Assembly (NCBI RefSeq): GCF_030272615.1
Contig: NC_081406.1
Location: forward strand, 480,968,900 to 481,032,899
Direction of reading: 5' to 3'
DNA from: Cryptomeria japonica
Lineage: Eukaryota > Streptophyta > Pinopsida > Cupressales > Cupressaceae
DNA: 64,000 nucleotides
In this document: one piece after another, positions 11,601 through 24,313 of the stretch
How the letters are laid out: each line of letters opens with the position of its first letter
How positions within the stretch are numbered: position 1 is the stretch's first letter
Position numbers and translations under genes: made by a program
The notes under the pieces: generated by a model
Told to the model about the DNA's origin: nothing
What the model saw: only the letters and a program-made list of their open reading frames with translations
The model's database searches: none

Positions 11601-12327
11601 GTATGCAAACAAATATGAGGAGAAGGTGAAAGCCACCATCTTGAAGTTTGTTGACTCAGTCAAAACCTCCAATGTATACATAAATATGAAGAGGATTCTT
11701 GAGATTTTGATCAAATTGAGAGAAGAAGAAGCCACTTTGGAACCAATCCTGAATAAGTGGGTGCCTAGAGGTAAAGAGTTAAAGCTCATGTGTTATTCCC
11801 ATGCAGATGCAGAAGAGAATGACAATCTAAGGTCCACATGTGAGTTTATAAAAGAGATGAATATTCTTTCAATGGAAGGAGCATGTATAAAAAGAAAAAC
11901 CCAACTTTATAGGAAAGAATATTCAAATCATAAATTTGAAACATTTCCAGGAGGTTTCATTGGTCCTGTCCAGCTAAAGGAAGAGAAGACTTGGTTAAAG
12001 GAGGTGGACCACAATTTGTCCCTAAGGATCAATCAGATTATTAGTACTGATGACACATCCTTATTTGTCCAAACAATTGAGGAAATTGAAAAAGTGAAAT
12101 CTCATTATGGTTTCATAGAAACAGAGATTGGGCATGTACGAGTCACTTGGAAGCGGCTAGAAGATATGAAACAGAAGATTGCTAGTTTTACTTGGCCTAG
12201 TGATGATGTGTATCAGGAGTAGAAAGATAAGTATATGGGACAAAAAGAAGATGCTCTGGAGCAGTTACAGGAGGTTGCAATAGAACAACAAGCAGAGGAA
12301 GCCACAGATGCTGAAAAGGACTTATAA
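8698..12327 (+). pseudogene. Captured 1209-codon ORF of unknown family in the CACTA, six in-frame TAG codons
   Basis: One frame runs from ATG 8698 to TAA 12325-12327 with no frameshift. It is interrupted only by TAG at 10147, 10576, 10666, 10942, 11416 and 12220. Residues 1-485 form a globular-looking part with motifs such as PTPLNGIWEQDVGKLVVPGV, a long helical region around FDYASYLADAIHKGL (about 9430-9475) and YSMLMHMFLFK. Residues about 615-635 are Lys/Arg-rich, with KGKRKIEDVIDI and KKQRVR resembling a nuclear localisation signal. The C-terminal 400 residues are Lys/Glu-rich and look coiled-coil. No transposase motif is visible, and the ORF faces away from the transposase genes' direction. 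I do not recognise the family. It is probably a host gene or an older mobile gene taken up by the CACTA. The single open frame argues that it was coding until recently. Confidence 0.7.
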
Positions 12328-13385
12328 CCGCTTCTTGAAAATGACCGGTTGTTTGAAACAAACTTTCTTTTGAAGGGTCCAAAGCTTGTATGCATCCATA
12401 CTATTATAAATGGATACCAGGACTCCTAAAAAAATGATCGCAAGTAATAGTAAGAAAACGTTGCAGAAATTTATCTGAGCTTTTTTCTAGTCTTATGGAG
12501 AATACTCTGAGTTTTGTAATATTTTCTCAAAATTAATATCAATATACAGACTAGAAATAGTGTATATACATAAATGTGCATAGCAGTCATAGGGCAACTC
12601 ATGTCAAATGTACAACTCAATACAATAAATAATCCTAGTTTGTAGCCCTATAGCATCATAATGCAGTCCTTGACCAAGTATGCATACAAGAAACATCTAG
12701 TTCTATTAAGGCACAAGCATCAAAGTTAGAGGTTATGACAACTAGTGAAAAACATCAAGAACAAAAAGTTTAGTCTCAATAATTAGGAGTTGTAATAAAA
12801 AAACTTACAAGGATGAGGCATATTCATAACTTTTGCAGTCCCACCTTGGATATCAACACTAGAAGCAACTCATATTGTTCGTGTAAAGACAAGACAATAT
12901 GGGAGTTCATTATACCCAGCAACTCGTGGTGTTGTTGTTTGTGTTGGCTCTATTGGACCCTACAATTAAGATTCAATATACATTATTCAATAAGATTAAC
13001 TGTGCAACATAATGAAATATTGAAAAGTGTGTTACCTTGTTGAGCTTCGCTTGGTTTCGAGAATAGTTTAATATTCTCTACTTAACATGGCCAACCACGT
13101 GAAGGTGGAAGCTCATTTGGCCCTTCCCCCACCCCTAACATCACTCTAAATTCCCCGTTAACATCTTATAACATTCATTCATTAATTCTTTCTACCATTA
13201 ATAAAATATAGCATTCATTCATTGATATCACATAACGTTCATTAACACATAACATTGATTAACATTAATTAACACGTAACATTCATCAATATTAATTAAC
13301 ACATATCATCCATAACTATTAATTAGCACATAATTACATTCACTAACACATAAAAATCAGTCATTATCAAATAAGTTAGATTACA
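12328..13385. other. CACTA spacer between convergent genes
   Basis: No firm gene is seen. Short minus-strand stretches at about 12830-12960 and 13040-13080 could be decayed terminal exons of the second CACTA gene, but the splice sites are not convincing. Confidence 0.4.
13145..13370. repeat. AT-rich degenerate tandem repeat
   Basis: Units of about 26-33 bp, in forms such as TTAATTAACACATAACATTCA, recur at least seven times. It lies at the 3' side of the second CACTA gene. Confidence 0.6.
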
Positions 13386-13389
13386 ATCA

Positions 13390-16140
13390 TTTATTTCTTT
13401 GTTTTTTCTTTGAAGCTATGAAAAAACTAAGTGGAACATCGGCGTCTTCATCATTTCCCCCCTCTGTAGATGTTCCGCAAACTGCTCGTGATCTCAATGT
13501 ATGCCTAGTCCTATACTGAGGATGAGGACACTAAAGCGAAGGGGGGTCCTCTGCAATAACAAAGAAATGGGTTAAATTCAAAAAAAAAAAATTATTGTTA
13601 CAAGTATTTCATTAATTTAGAGAACATAATTGTTGTGTTCTTTACCTGATGGGGCCACATCATTGTGTGTAGCCTCAACCTCAACATGCTGAACACCACG
13701 GTCCTCTTCACCTGAGTGGGGAACATCACGTTCTTGAGGTTGTGTACCCAGATCATGCTCCACTTGCTCACCATCGACTACATGCTCTAAAATATTAACA
13801 AGAAAGGTTACATTAATTACTACTCTAATTACAAATTAAGATGTTTAATTGTATTAATAGCTAAATAAATAAATTTGAATAGAAAATGAATACCTCCACT
13901 ACTGAGATGCACATCCGGACCTTCATGTGCAGGTGGTGTTTCACAATTAGCAAGCTGCATTCCAATGACATGCACATTGTTATCATTGCTTGCTTATTTA
14001 AAACAAATATAGTCACTTTATGTTGGAACTCAACATCAATTAGATTATTGGTAAAGTATTCAATTTGAAACAACTTCCATTTACCATATTTACCTGTGTG
14101 ACGGATGCACTCAAATGTTGTGTATGCCCACTCAATTCTCGTAGCCGACCAGCCACAGCTGAATAGCCTTGCTAGTAGGTAATTCTCTTGTCATCTTTTG
14201 TGGGCGGTCTATTGAATTCAAAGCCCTGCATTTTTGCTTGGTACCGTGAATTTTACTTGCATTGTTTGATAAAAAAAAAATGTTTGCAATTTATTAATAT
14301 TTTGAGACAATATGGGAGTTTACATGAGATACTTAAAATTCGTGCAGCAATTTTCATGTAACCACCAGAGTTGAGTTTGTGTTGCCCGTGTTTTTCTTGC
14401 CTTGCCTTGGTTGCCTTTGACGTGTCACTCAGTCTATAAAAAGTTTGAAATATGTTAGATTATATAAATATAAAGAGTAATTAATTAGTACATAATTACA
14501 TTCTTAATAGTATCTCGTACCTTGTTCTGGTGTCTACTGGTGTATTTCCTTTTTTCCTTTCAATTCTCTCCTTGGCATCCAAAATCAGGTCCTTCCACTC
14601 CCTCTCTAGAATCATGGGGGGACGCTTGTACTTTAGATTCCTCTCCAAATGGGTCCTATATTGGTCCCTCACATACTTTAGATATGTGCCAGCTTTTTCA
14701 AGGAGCTTGATTTTGTCAAAGGTGTCATTTCCAAACCACTCAACCATTTGGTTTGTCAATTCATCTTTTAACCTTTTTTCTTGGTCATTCCACCATTTAA
14801 AGCAAAAACAAACCTGTTAGATTCAGAAATGAACTGAAGCTACATTTATTACACTTCAAGAAATGGATCAAAGAAAAAGTATTCAAGCAATGATATGAAA
14901 TCAAAAGTGGATAAGGGTTAGTTCACATATGATGTACCACCTTTTACATATGGTGGGCCGAAATATCTGCAATGCAATGTCACTAAGATGTTTATAGAAA
15001 ATATCATTGCCTGCAAAAAATTCATGGGATCAATATTAGTCCAAAACGAGTGATCATAAAGTAAATTACAATTAGAGTATATATAATAATAATTTTAAAG
15101 TACTTGGAACCTTTTGTATCTTTAAGGGAAGCATTTCTTCGTCGCTCACCATGAATGTGGCCTGCAATGTTCCCGTACTAGCAATACGAGAAGATCTAGG
15201 AAATGATGCTATGTTATCAGCAGTAGTTGCTTGTGGCACATCCTCATGTGCATCTCCTCCTACAAAAAATGAATCCACTATGAAAGGGCATTAGAATTCA
15301 AGAAAGAACGCTTGAAGGGAAATAAACACATGATAGACAATAGAGAAAAAGAGGGATCTACCAACAGTGGGGGGCCAATATGACGTGCACTAGAGGATGT
15401 CTGCATGCTACGTGTTGCTGACATTGTAGTCGGCAATATAGGTGAGGGTGACCTCTGATGAGGCGGCGTCGGCATTTGCACAGTAACATTGACAGCACCT
15501 AAAGAATAATACATTAAATATATGAAAAGTGCAAGAATTGTAAACAAGGATGAACCTTTATTTTGAAAATTGACAGTATCAAGTATGATGTGTTTTGGGT
15601 ACTCAGAGTGATAAGCCAAGCAAGTGATAATACAAGAAAACCATCATCACCTGATCCTGCAACACCCTAATCGTAGGAACAACTTTCATGAGGGCGGATA
15701 AATTGCTGTAAAAACAATACGTACATATTTTAGTTAATGACATAAAAAGAGAATAAAATATAAACCATTATTGAACTTTTGTTATAATTAAAGCTTTCAT
15801 TACTGCTTACTTGCAAGTTTTCTGATGTCTTATACAATAATTCCACCCTTTGTCGTATCTCATCAGTGGTAGGATGCATGGCTGCCAAAGCAACAATCTC
15901 TTTTCTAATTTTTATAACAGGCATTTTAAAGAATTTCACAAGATCTGTGGGATCTTCAGGGTCATCATTGCTTAACCCTAATGATTCCACATCCATAGAA
16001 AGGTGCTCAGGTACTACAACTCCCTTTCCCTTTCCCCAAACATCCGTCTGTGTCAAGAATATCATTAACAATTACAAAATTAGTATAAATCACTAAAAAA
16101 AAGAACGTAATAATGTAACATCTCTGTCTGCGATATGTGA
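13390..16140 (-). pseudogene. Second CACTA gene (Transposase_24-like), multi-exon
   Basis: Exon-like blocks bounded by GT and AG appear on the minus strand. One block (about 16050-15812) reads VWGKGKGVVVPEHL, then KMPVIKIRKEIVAL. Others lie at 15500-15361, 15260-15115, 14800-14520, 14440-14340, 14250-14095, 13950-13895, 13790-13650 and 13550-13390. The block at 14800-14520 contains EWFGNDTFDKIKLLEKA, YVRDQYRTHLERNLKYKRPP and KERIERKKGNTP. This matches the plant CACTA family with a Transposase_24-like domain. The next block has KATKARQEKHGQHKLNSGGY, a conserved signature of that family. In-frame stops include a TAG near 14175. Such genes are thought to encode the DNA-binding accessory protein. 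Exact exon ends are uncertain. Confidence 0.65.
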
Positions 16141-16473
16141 TGGATCCATGTTGGCCTATGACAAAGAAAAAATATTAAAAACATTAGCGAAATTACATCA
16201 TACACAACATGAACAACATGAACTTTGTAGACAAAAAGAGTATTAAATAATAAAAAGATGTTGTCATCAAAATCATTGGAAATTTTGTAATTCCTTACCT
16301 TTATTTTATGTAGACTATGCAGGATCCTCAACTAAATGGTCACATAAATAGTCACATAGCTAATAAACAATCCAATTTCCATAAATAAACACAGTTTAAA
16401 AATTGTCACATAAATAGTCACACCCCCTATCTCCATCTCCTCATTCCCCATACATTTCAATATTTAATAGACC

Positions 16474-16531
16474 TCCTCCTCCTCCTCCTCCTCCTGCTCC
16501 TCCTTCTCCTTCTCCTTCTCCTTCTCCTTCG
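16474..16531. repeat. CTC/CTT trinucleotide and hexanucleotide microsatellite
   Basis: (CTC)n passes into (CTTCTC)n. It lies just past the stop codon of the TNP2-type gene, so it probably sits in its 3' untranslated region. Confidence 0.85.
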
Positions 16532-16536
16532 TGAAA

Positions 16537-19500
16537 CTATCGATCATGATCATCATCCACTTCTTCGGTATCTTCTTCTTCGGTATCTTCTTCTTCCATC
16601 ATATTATACTTTATTGGCCTTCCTCTTGGATCATGTCTAACAACAAATGACCAACCCAGTTTATGTGGAACTTCTGAGTAAAATACTTGCTCACATTGAC
16701 TTGGAAGAACATAGGGCTCATCCCCAACTGGTTCAAATGACCTTGTATTTAGCATTATAAAACCATTATCATGTTCAATAACAGTTCTATCGGGATCATT
16801 TTTATTCAATCGTAGCCTGTACCATTTGACAACGAACAAAACTAATTTGAAGGAATTAAAGTCACACTCAAGTATATCATCCAAAATGTCATAGTATCGA
16901 TTTTGAGACTGTTGAGGATGAATGTCATTTCTCGATGAAATATTTGTCACCTCAAAGACTGCAGTGATGCTAGAATCACAAGTTTTCTTTGTCATCCAAC
17001 TTTTTTATGCGAAATTTATGACCATTGCAGCACATAGTGTTGTGGTGTTTGACCTGCGATATGTCAAACATGTAAAATTTATTGCATTGTGAGTTGATAA
17101 ACATATGGGTGATTAATAAATTTATACGTACCTGTTTATCTCTTAAACCATATGCTAAATCAATTTCCCTTTGCATAACATTGGAATCTCCATTACGATG
17201 TGCTTCTTTAACCAATGAAGTCACACCTTCCCATGTCAACGTGCATCCAGAATGTTGACAATGTTCAATCCATACCGTCATCCAATCAAGATTGCTTGCA
17301 ATATATAAACGCAGTGCATCCCACTCTCGACCAATTGTACAAAAAATAAATAGACGTCTTACAATCGATTTATTTTGAAGATTAAGAATTAATTAACTAT
17401 AATAACATCTTATAATTACCCCCCACTTTCCTCAATCTACCTTTCCTCGTCAAGTACTCCCCTTCAAATTTGTTAATGGTCTTGGGTGTTGGCAATATTA
17501 CAAGGATATTGAGAAGGTTGTTGATGATTATGGACATAACTGATTAAAGATGTTTTACTATCTTGATATTATTATTTTGTCATTGATGTCAAGAAATTGA
17601 TTTTCTAATTCAATATGATGTTGACATATCTTAAGAAATATGATATGAAGATTATAAAGAAGTCGGTAAAGACACAGGAAAGAATATGATAAATAAGGGG
17701 ATAAGTTATTCAATGGGAAACTCTGCCGAGCTAGACAATGATGATATCTTGATGTTTTAGATTGTTTTAACACCATACATATGTTGTAAAATGTAAAGGT
17801 TAATACTATACTATGTTATCAAGCAAAGAACCTAGTCGGTAAACCCTAAGGAACCTAGTCGGTAAACCCTAAGGTTATTGCAGTCGGTTAATGAAGACAG
17901 AATGTCTACCGAGTGAAGTTTAGTATTCATCGAGTTGTAACCGAGCTATAACAGAATGCATTAACTGTTTACATGTGATATTTAATGAAAAATGCTGATG
18001 AGTTGGAGCGGATCAATGATTGGCAAGCCGTAAAAGAAGTTTGTTAAACGAATCTAAGGCAATGGAATTTCGGCAAGAAGATCTATAGCTCAAATTGAAC
18101 AACAATACCCTAACACAAGTTCCAAGGTGATTGTGCAAGTTCCAAGGCGGGGTAAAATGTTTTCAGATCGATAGATACAATGAACCTGGACAAGATTGAA
18201 GATATGATGGCTATGATTGATCATGGGAAATGTGATCAAGGAGATTAAGCGGTTAGAAGATTGTTTATAAATAAGGAACTGGTGATAAACAATGTATGCG
18301 TGCAAGTGTATGCACAGGGATGCTACATAGTGATTACCGAGCACAAAAGCTTGAAGACCTGTTAGAATAACAGAGTATTGATGCCCAACAGATAGACAAG
18401 ATTAGTTCTATGTCTAGATTGTATTGAACAAATAGGAATCTGCTTTAGCATTTTAGATGTGAAGTTGCAGATAGATTGTATTACTGTTATTTTGTGAAAG
18501 TGACGGGAAATCTCTTAACCGAGTGGACTTAGAAGTCTTATATGTAAATTCTCTAACAAGGTGACATTCTGATTGAGTGTTTGAAATCCTTTGACAAGGT
18601 CACTTCTAACAAAGTGAAGATCCTAACAGATCTGAGGGAAATCCCTTAACCGTGTCACATCTAGCAATGTGTTTGTCATCTTTAACAGGATTTTCTTTTA
18701 ACCGAGCATACTCTAGAAGAGTATATTTCTTAGTGGGTCCGAAATCCCACAGTGGTTTTTCCCTATTTGGGTTTCCATGTTAAATCTGGTGTTATGAGGT
18801 TTATATTGTTCATATGCTTTTGAGTTTGCATGTTTGACAGTTTTTTATTATATGACTGATATGTGTTACCGAGGTAGAATCTGATGTTTTTATGGATGAT
18901 TAAGTTTGTATGATTCACCCCCCCCCCTCTCATCTTGTTGGCTATTGGATCTGTACTTATATTAAGTATCAGAACTATCATTGGGATCCCAAATGCGATC
19001 CACGTGGATCTTTGCTGCAAACTTAGGAAGATATTCAGAAATGTACACCATAGTCTGGTATACCATATATCCCTCCACCATAGAACCCTTAGGATGTGCT
19101 CTTTGTCGAACCAAAGCCTTCAAAAATTTCAAGTGCCTCTCAACCATCCACATTGACCTAGTGTGTACAGGTCCACACAATTCAATCTCCTCAACTTGGT
19201 GTATGAGGTAGTGTTCTTGTGCATTGAAAAAAACTGGAGGTAGACACTTTTGCATTTCACACATTAAATGAGGAATTTTTCTCTTCCAATATTTTATATC
19301 ATCTTTATGGATTTCTTTACATGACAACCACCTACAAGGTATTCAAAACGCAAAAAAATATATTACATAAGAAGTAAAACAAATCGCAAATATAATATCT
19401 ATACAACGAACTAAACAAATATCACTACTTACCTTATGTATTTTCCAAGATCAGATATGACTTGCTTGACATTATTGTCAAAGTCATCTGGGAGAGATAA

Positions 19501-22059
19501 AGGTAGAACGTACTGCAACAATTATAAAATTATCTTTTCATTTTTTTGTAACATAATGAAAAGTACACGTACGCTCAGTACTTAAATACATACTAAAAAC
19601 ACAAGAATATGAATTACCTTAATGAAGGTATGTCAATCATGCATTTTCATCCCTAGCCCAAATTCACTTTTCTTTGATATGAGATTGTTTATGTTCGTAG
19701 CAAATCCTGTGGGAAATCGAATTTTTCGTATGACTTCTTTATAGCATTGCTTTGCTGGTCCGTTAATAACCAAGGAAGCTCACTTATATTAATCTGGTCT
19801 CCATGGCTATTTGATTGAATGACATTTATCATTGCATGATTGGAATCCTGAATGTCACTACATATTTTGACAATTTTTTCTTTGTCACACTTTCCATCCA
19901 ATATTTTCCATAATGTCTCTGTTATATTCTTTCCAATATGCATACTATCAAACAAATGAACAATTTGTAACTGCTCGTAGTAGGGCAACCTACTAAATTG
20001 TCGGGGATAACTTTTTATTCCCTTAGGAAGGTGGTCATTTATGCCTTCACGACCTTCATGATCATCAATCACATCATCAGTAAACAAAACAAAATAGAAA
20101 AGATGTTTTATGACAAACCAATAGATGGAATGGCATTACCTTGACGATTAATTCTATTATATTCCAACTTCCACATGTGAGGTGTCATTCTTTGTGGCTT
20201 TGATATATTCTCTTCTTTCCCATTGAAAAGATGTTTTTCAGTATTTTGATACTTATGATTTTTGTGGAGAAAGTGCCTATATTCATCAAACACCTGCTTT
20301 CCTAAACTTTTTGAATGACGAGATTTCATCTTTGGACCACAAACAGGACATGCAAATTTTCCCTTTGTTTGAAGACCTACAAGATAATGCATAATTGGAT
20401 TAAATATGATAATTTTTTGAATTATAATGTTCATGCACAACTTAAACACTATAACATGCCACAAAAATGTGTTAGCCCCGAGGCATCGTGTATTATCCAT
20501 AGAAGCATTGCATGGAATTGAAATTGTCTTTGTCCTATTGGTCTAGAGACATCATACATAGTGACACCATTCCATAACTCCAGCAACTCGTCAATAAGAG
20601 GCTCGATATATCCATTCATATCTTTAACTTGGTACTTACCTAATCAAATGAACAAAAACATTACATAATTATTATGACCATTTTACTGCAATATTTATAG
20701 TTAAATTTAGACGACTATATTTAAATGATAAAATACCTGGAACAATCATTGCCAACATTATGTGCTCCCTCTTTATTGACATCCATGGAGGAATGTTATT
20801 GTTGATAACAAAAACAAGCCACACTGAATAAACAGATCTCATCTCTCCAAATGGATTGACATCATCCACTGCCAATGAAAGCCTGGGATTACGAAGTTCT
20901 TCTTTAAAGTGTGGCCACTTTTCCTCTATGTCCATAAATGCTGAACCATCCGCAAGCATTCGAATAATGTCATCTCAACTTCTATTGCGTGCATGGTAAT
21001 CCATAAATTGTGCCAAGCTAGTGCACTTGAATAATTGTTGCATACATGGAATAATGGGAATATAGCGAAGAACCTTGCGAGGAACCCTTTTTGTTATTTG
21101 ATCTGTTCGATATCTACTAATATGACATTCAGGGCATTTAGTTCAAAATTCATGTTGTTTGTGATATATAATATGATCATTGGGACAAGCATTTATTGCT
21201 TGATACTCCATTCCAATATCTTTCACAACGGCAGATAATTCTCGGTATGAGCAAGGTAGAATATTTGATGGTGGTAACAAAAACTCACCTATCAATCTAC
21301 AACAACAAAATATAATTTGTTATAATAAAGAATATTAATGGTACAGCATGATTCACAGTTTATTATGACATATATGACATGCCTTAACATACGTGACATT
21401 GTTATGTTGGATAAACCATTCATAACCTTCAAGTTCACCAACAACAATACAGCGGAGAGAAGAGTTGCCTGCGAGCCTTCATAAAGGACCTCAGATGCCT
21501 TCTCAAGTAGAGGGACATCATGAACAACATCAAGGTCATCTTCATCATCATGATCAGCTGCACGAGTACTAAATGAGTCATGGATCAATGTATTTGTACC
21601 ATCATCTTCAATTGTGTTTTCTGGCTCATGATCGTCATCTTCCATGGGATCATTATCTTTAGCTTCGATATTCACACCTCCATGTTCGTCCACTTCGAAA
21701 ACCATATTCTCAGGGTTGTGTTGATCCATACCATATGCTCCGGGGTGCTCGACCTATATAAAATTGATATACATAAATAAACTATGATCATGATCTCATC
21801 ATCACGTGATTTATTATGTATATAAATTGTCAAAACGATATAATGAAAAACTTACCAATGGATGATAATCATGTCCATCTTCAATGTGACCATGCAGCCT
21901 ACAATGTTTCTTCATTGTTTTGATTAGAAATCTTCTAGTCTTTAACCCCTTACAAATTTTGCACAGACAATAACATTTTCCATCACCTTTTCTTTTCAAG
22001 TTAGACCACAATCTAGCAATTGTCTCCTTATTTTGTTGTTCGTTGATATTGTCTGACAT
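16537..22059 (-). pseudogene. TNP2-type CACTA transposase, multi-exon, broken
   Basis: Read right to left: a short N-terminal transposase-associated block with CKICKG and HCRLHGH (22059-21820); an acidic stretch and KVMNGLSNITMSRML (21729-21400); and the core block 21290-20760. The core includes CPECHISRYR, KRVPRKVLRYIPIIP, MDYHARNRS, then LSLAVDDVNPFGEMRSVYSV and PPWMSIKREHIMLAMIVPG. These are the TNP2 hallmarks. Then follow GKFACPVCG (about 20340), a HLFDSMHIGKNITETLW block (20087-19689), a DUF4218-type region with GPVHTRSMWMVERHLKFLKA and HPKGSMVEGYM (19327-18986), and a DUF4216-type end with PYVLPSQCEQVFYSE (16995-16537). TNP2 is the catalytic protein that cuts the CACTA ends. TGA stops lie in the core, and a solo LTR interrupts the gene at 17487-18980. 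Confidence 0.85.
17487..18980 (+). mobile_element. Solo LTR (Copia-type) inserted in the TNP2 gene
   Basis: It starts TGTTGGCAAT and ends ATCAGAACTATCA, and is flanked on both sides by TTGGG (17482-17486 and 18981-18985). Near the end it has the C-tract plus CTCTC motif (18911-18933). There is no internal coding sequence. Skipping it together with one TTGGG rejoins the transposase coding frame between its DUF4218 and DUF4216 parts, which supports the boundaries. A 22-bp unit (CCTAGTCGGTAAACCCTAAGG and one further base) is tandemly doubled at about 17831-17874. Confidence 0.85.
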
Positions 22060-23574
22060 GGTCTTTCTTCACAGGCAAGAAAATAGAAATTATTGTCTGA
22101 CATGGTCTTTCCCTCAGGAGCTGGCAGATCTTGCTTCCATACTTTAATTCTATTTTCTCAAAGGACAATCCTAAAAATCCATGCATTGCAAACAACTTTT
22201 TACACTTTTGTTGGTTGTGGTGGTGTCACAGAGAGTTTACATCAATAAATGAAGAACATGCCAATGCTTTTAATGCAGTAGTAGAAGTCTATCTCTTATT
22301 CAATATCTCTAGTGAAACCCCCATGATCTTTTGTTGGAGTAGAATTTGTTATATTCTAGAAAGGGTCTTGTCCTTTGTTGATGGGCTATTCATCTACCTC
22401 AAGAAATAACTGTTCTTTTCTCCAACAAGAAGTGGAACTAAATGAAGATCTAGCACCATGAAATTAATACTCAAAAGGATTACTATAGTTAGTTTTGGTA
22501 GATAATGATCTCAGTAAAATACTAATGTGGCTTTATGAAACATTATGTACTAGCTTAGCATACTCTAATGACTTTGGTGCGACATGCTACATCCAATTAA
22601 GTCTCCATCGGTATCTCTATTGTGTTTATGGATTGGGATTCAATGTACTCTTTTTATACACAGATTTTACTTTCAACTGAGAAGGTTTGTATGTACTTAC
22701 TTGTCTTTCGATTGTATCCCTATTTCAAGAATTTCTTCTATCAACAAATCATTTGTTGTAAGTTGTACAAGTGGAAGCTTGAACATGTCTTCCATGCTAG
22801 CCTTGTTGATACGTTCAACACCATCTTGTGCAACAAATCTTTAGAACTCCATTTTTCTGAATTGAAGAGTGAGTAGTAGGGACAATCTAGGACACTTACA
22901 GAGGTTTTGCAAGAGAGATAAATAGACCTAAATATTATGGCTTAATAATGATCAATAGGTAAACAGATAAGAAACTCTCAATATCAAAATGACTTTCTCA
23001 ATTGTCTTTACTAGAAATGGATAGATCTGCTAATAATGGCTTTATGACTGTATGTCAACTTTAGACTCAATCCAAGAAGAGCTATAACTAATATGCGATA
23101 TCTAGATTTATGATCTCTATAATATAACAATCCCATAATTATGTTTCCACGCATCTATACCACAACACAAACATCATGCTAGTGTTAAGCCATAGCAATT
23201 GATATCCTAATTATAGAATGTGAAATATGTGCATAACTATGAATAAAGATTAAGAAAAACATAGAAAGATGCTTATTGCAAACATAAATGACTAATGGAC
23301 AAGAATTGAATTCATTGTAGATAGTTTTGAATATCAAATTCACTTATTTGTGTGCATTTAGTAACTCATGTACTTGTGGCCAACCATTTATCTCTTTCAT
23401 AAATTAAACACTTATTAATAACATTAAATGGTTGAGTAATTATGTTTTCGTTGAAATTGAAAATAAAATATTTTATTTCAGGACAGCTCACACTATTCCC
23501 TATCATATTTTAGACTCTCGGTTTTGTTAGTAGTGATTTGATGTCTTTGGAGCTGATCATTACATTTCTTTAGT
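22060..23574. other. CACTA 5' region, no recognised gene
   Basis: This 1.5 kb upstream of the transposase start shows only short, low-quality frames. I see no domain and no clear repeat. It may hold the transposase promoter. Confidence 0.4.
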
Positions 23575-24313
23575 TACGTTTGCCAGCCTACTCCCAGCCT
23601 GTGCCAAAATGGGAGCTTTGGAATAGGGTATGAACATCCATCAAAGCATAAAAGATAGAGGAATTTTGTCAGATGTAATTACAACTGCACAAAATGGATT
23701 TGTTGAGAAGGCTTTAGAAACTTTCAAGCAAATGCAATTGGCAGGTGTAAAGCCAAATTCCACGACCATTGCTACTATCCTCCCTGCCTGTGCCAAAATG
23801 GGAGATTTGGAACAGGGTATGGACATTCATCGAAGCATAAAGGATAGAGAAATTTTGTCAGATGTTGTAGTTGTAACGGCCTTGGTAGACATGTATGCAA
23901 AATGTGGAAGCATAGACAAGGCACGTGAACTATTTGATAGAATGCCTGAAAGAAATGTTGTCTCGTGGACTGCAACGATTGTTGGATATGCACAAAATGG
24001 ATTTGTCGAAAAGGCTTTAGACACTTTCAAGCAAATGAAATTGGAAGGCATAAAGCCAAATTCCACAACCTTTGCCAACATCCTCCCTGTTTGTGCAAAA
24101 ATGGGAGCTTTGGAATAGGGTATGGACATCCATCAAAGCATAACGGATAGAGGAATTTTGTTAGGTGTTGTACTTGCAAATGCCCTGCTTGACATGAATG
24201 CAAAATGTGGAAACATGGACAAGGCTCATGAATTGTTTGATATGATGCCGCAAAGAGATGTGATCTCATGTGAACAATCAACGTGCGCGTATACGGGAGG
24301 AAGGGATTGCTGA
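23575..24313 (+). pseudogene. Captured pentatricopeptide repeat (PPR) gene piece in the CACTA
   Basis: The frame shows PLS-class PPR repeats: ACAKMGALE and GMNIHQSIKD; AQNGFVEKALETFKQMQLAG; VKPNSTTIATILPACAKMG; ALVDMYAKCGSIDKARELF; then RMPERNVVSWTATIVGYAQN. PPR proteins of this class bind RNA in plastids or mitochondria, often for editing. Both ends of the gene are missing: no start, transit peptide or C-terminal E/DYW domain is seen. TAG codons at 23624-23626 and 24116-24118 stand where the parallel repeat has CAG (23813-23815). The first repeat unit has lost about 43 residues. It lies just inside the CACTA right end, so it travels with the transposon. Confidence 0.85.

Noticed and set aside
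8698-12327. TAG as a reassigned or read-through sense codon
   Set aside because: The window also has PAM68 and normal plant genes with standard code, and TAG-rich decay is shared by unrelated dead elements. Methylation decay explains it without a new code.
22131-22876. Cys-rich plus-strand frames upstream of TNP2
   Set aside because: They are short, overlapping in several frames and have no recognisable motif or splice support.
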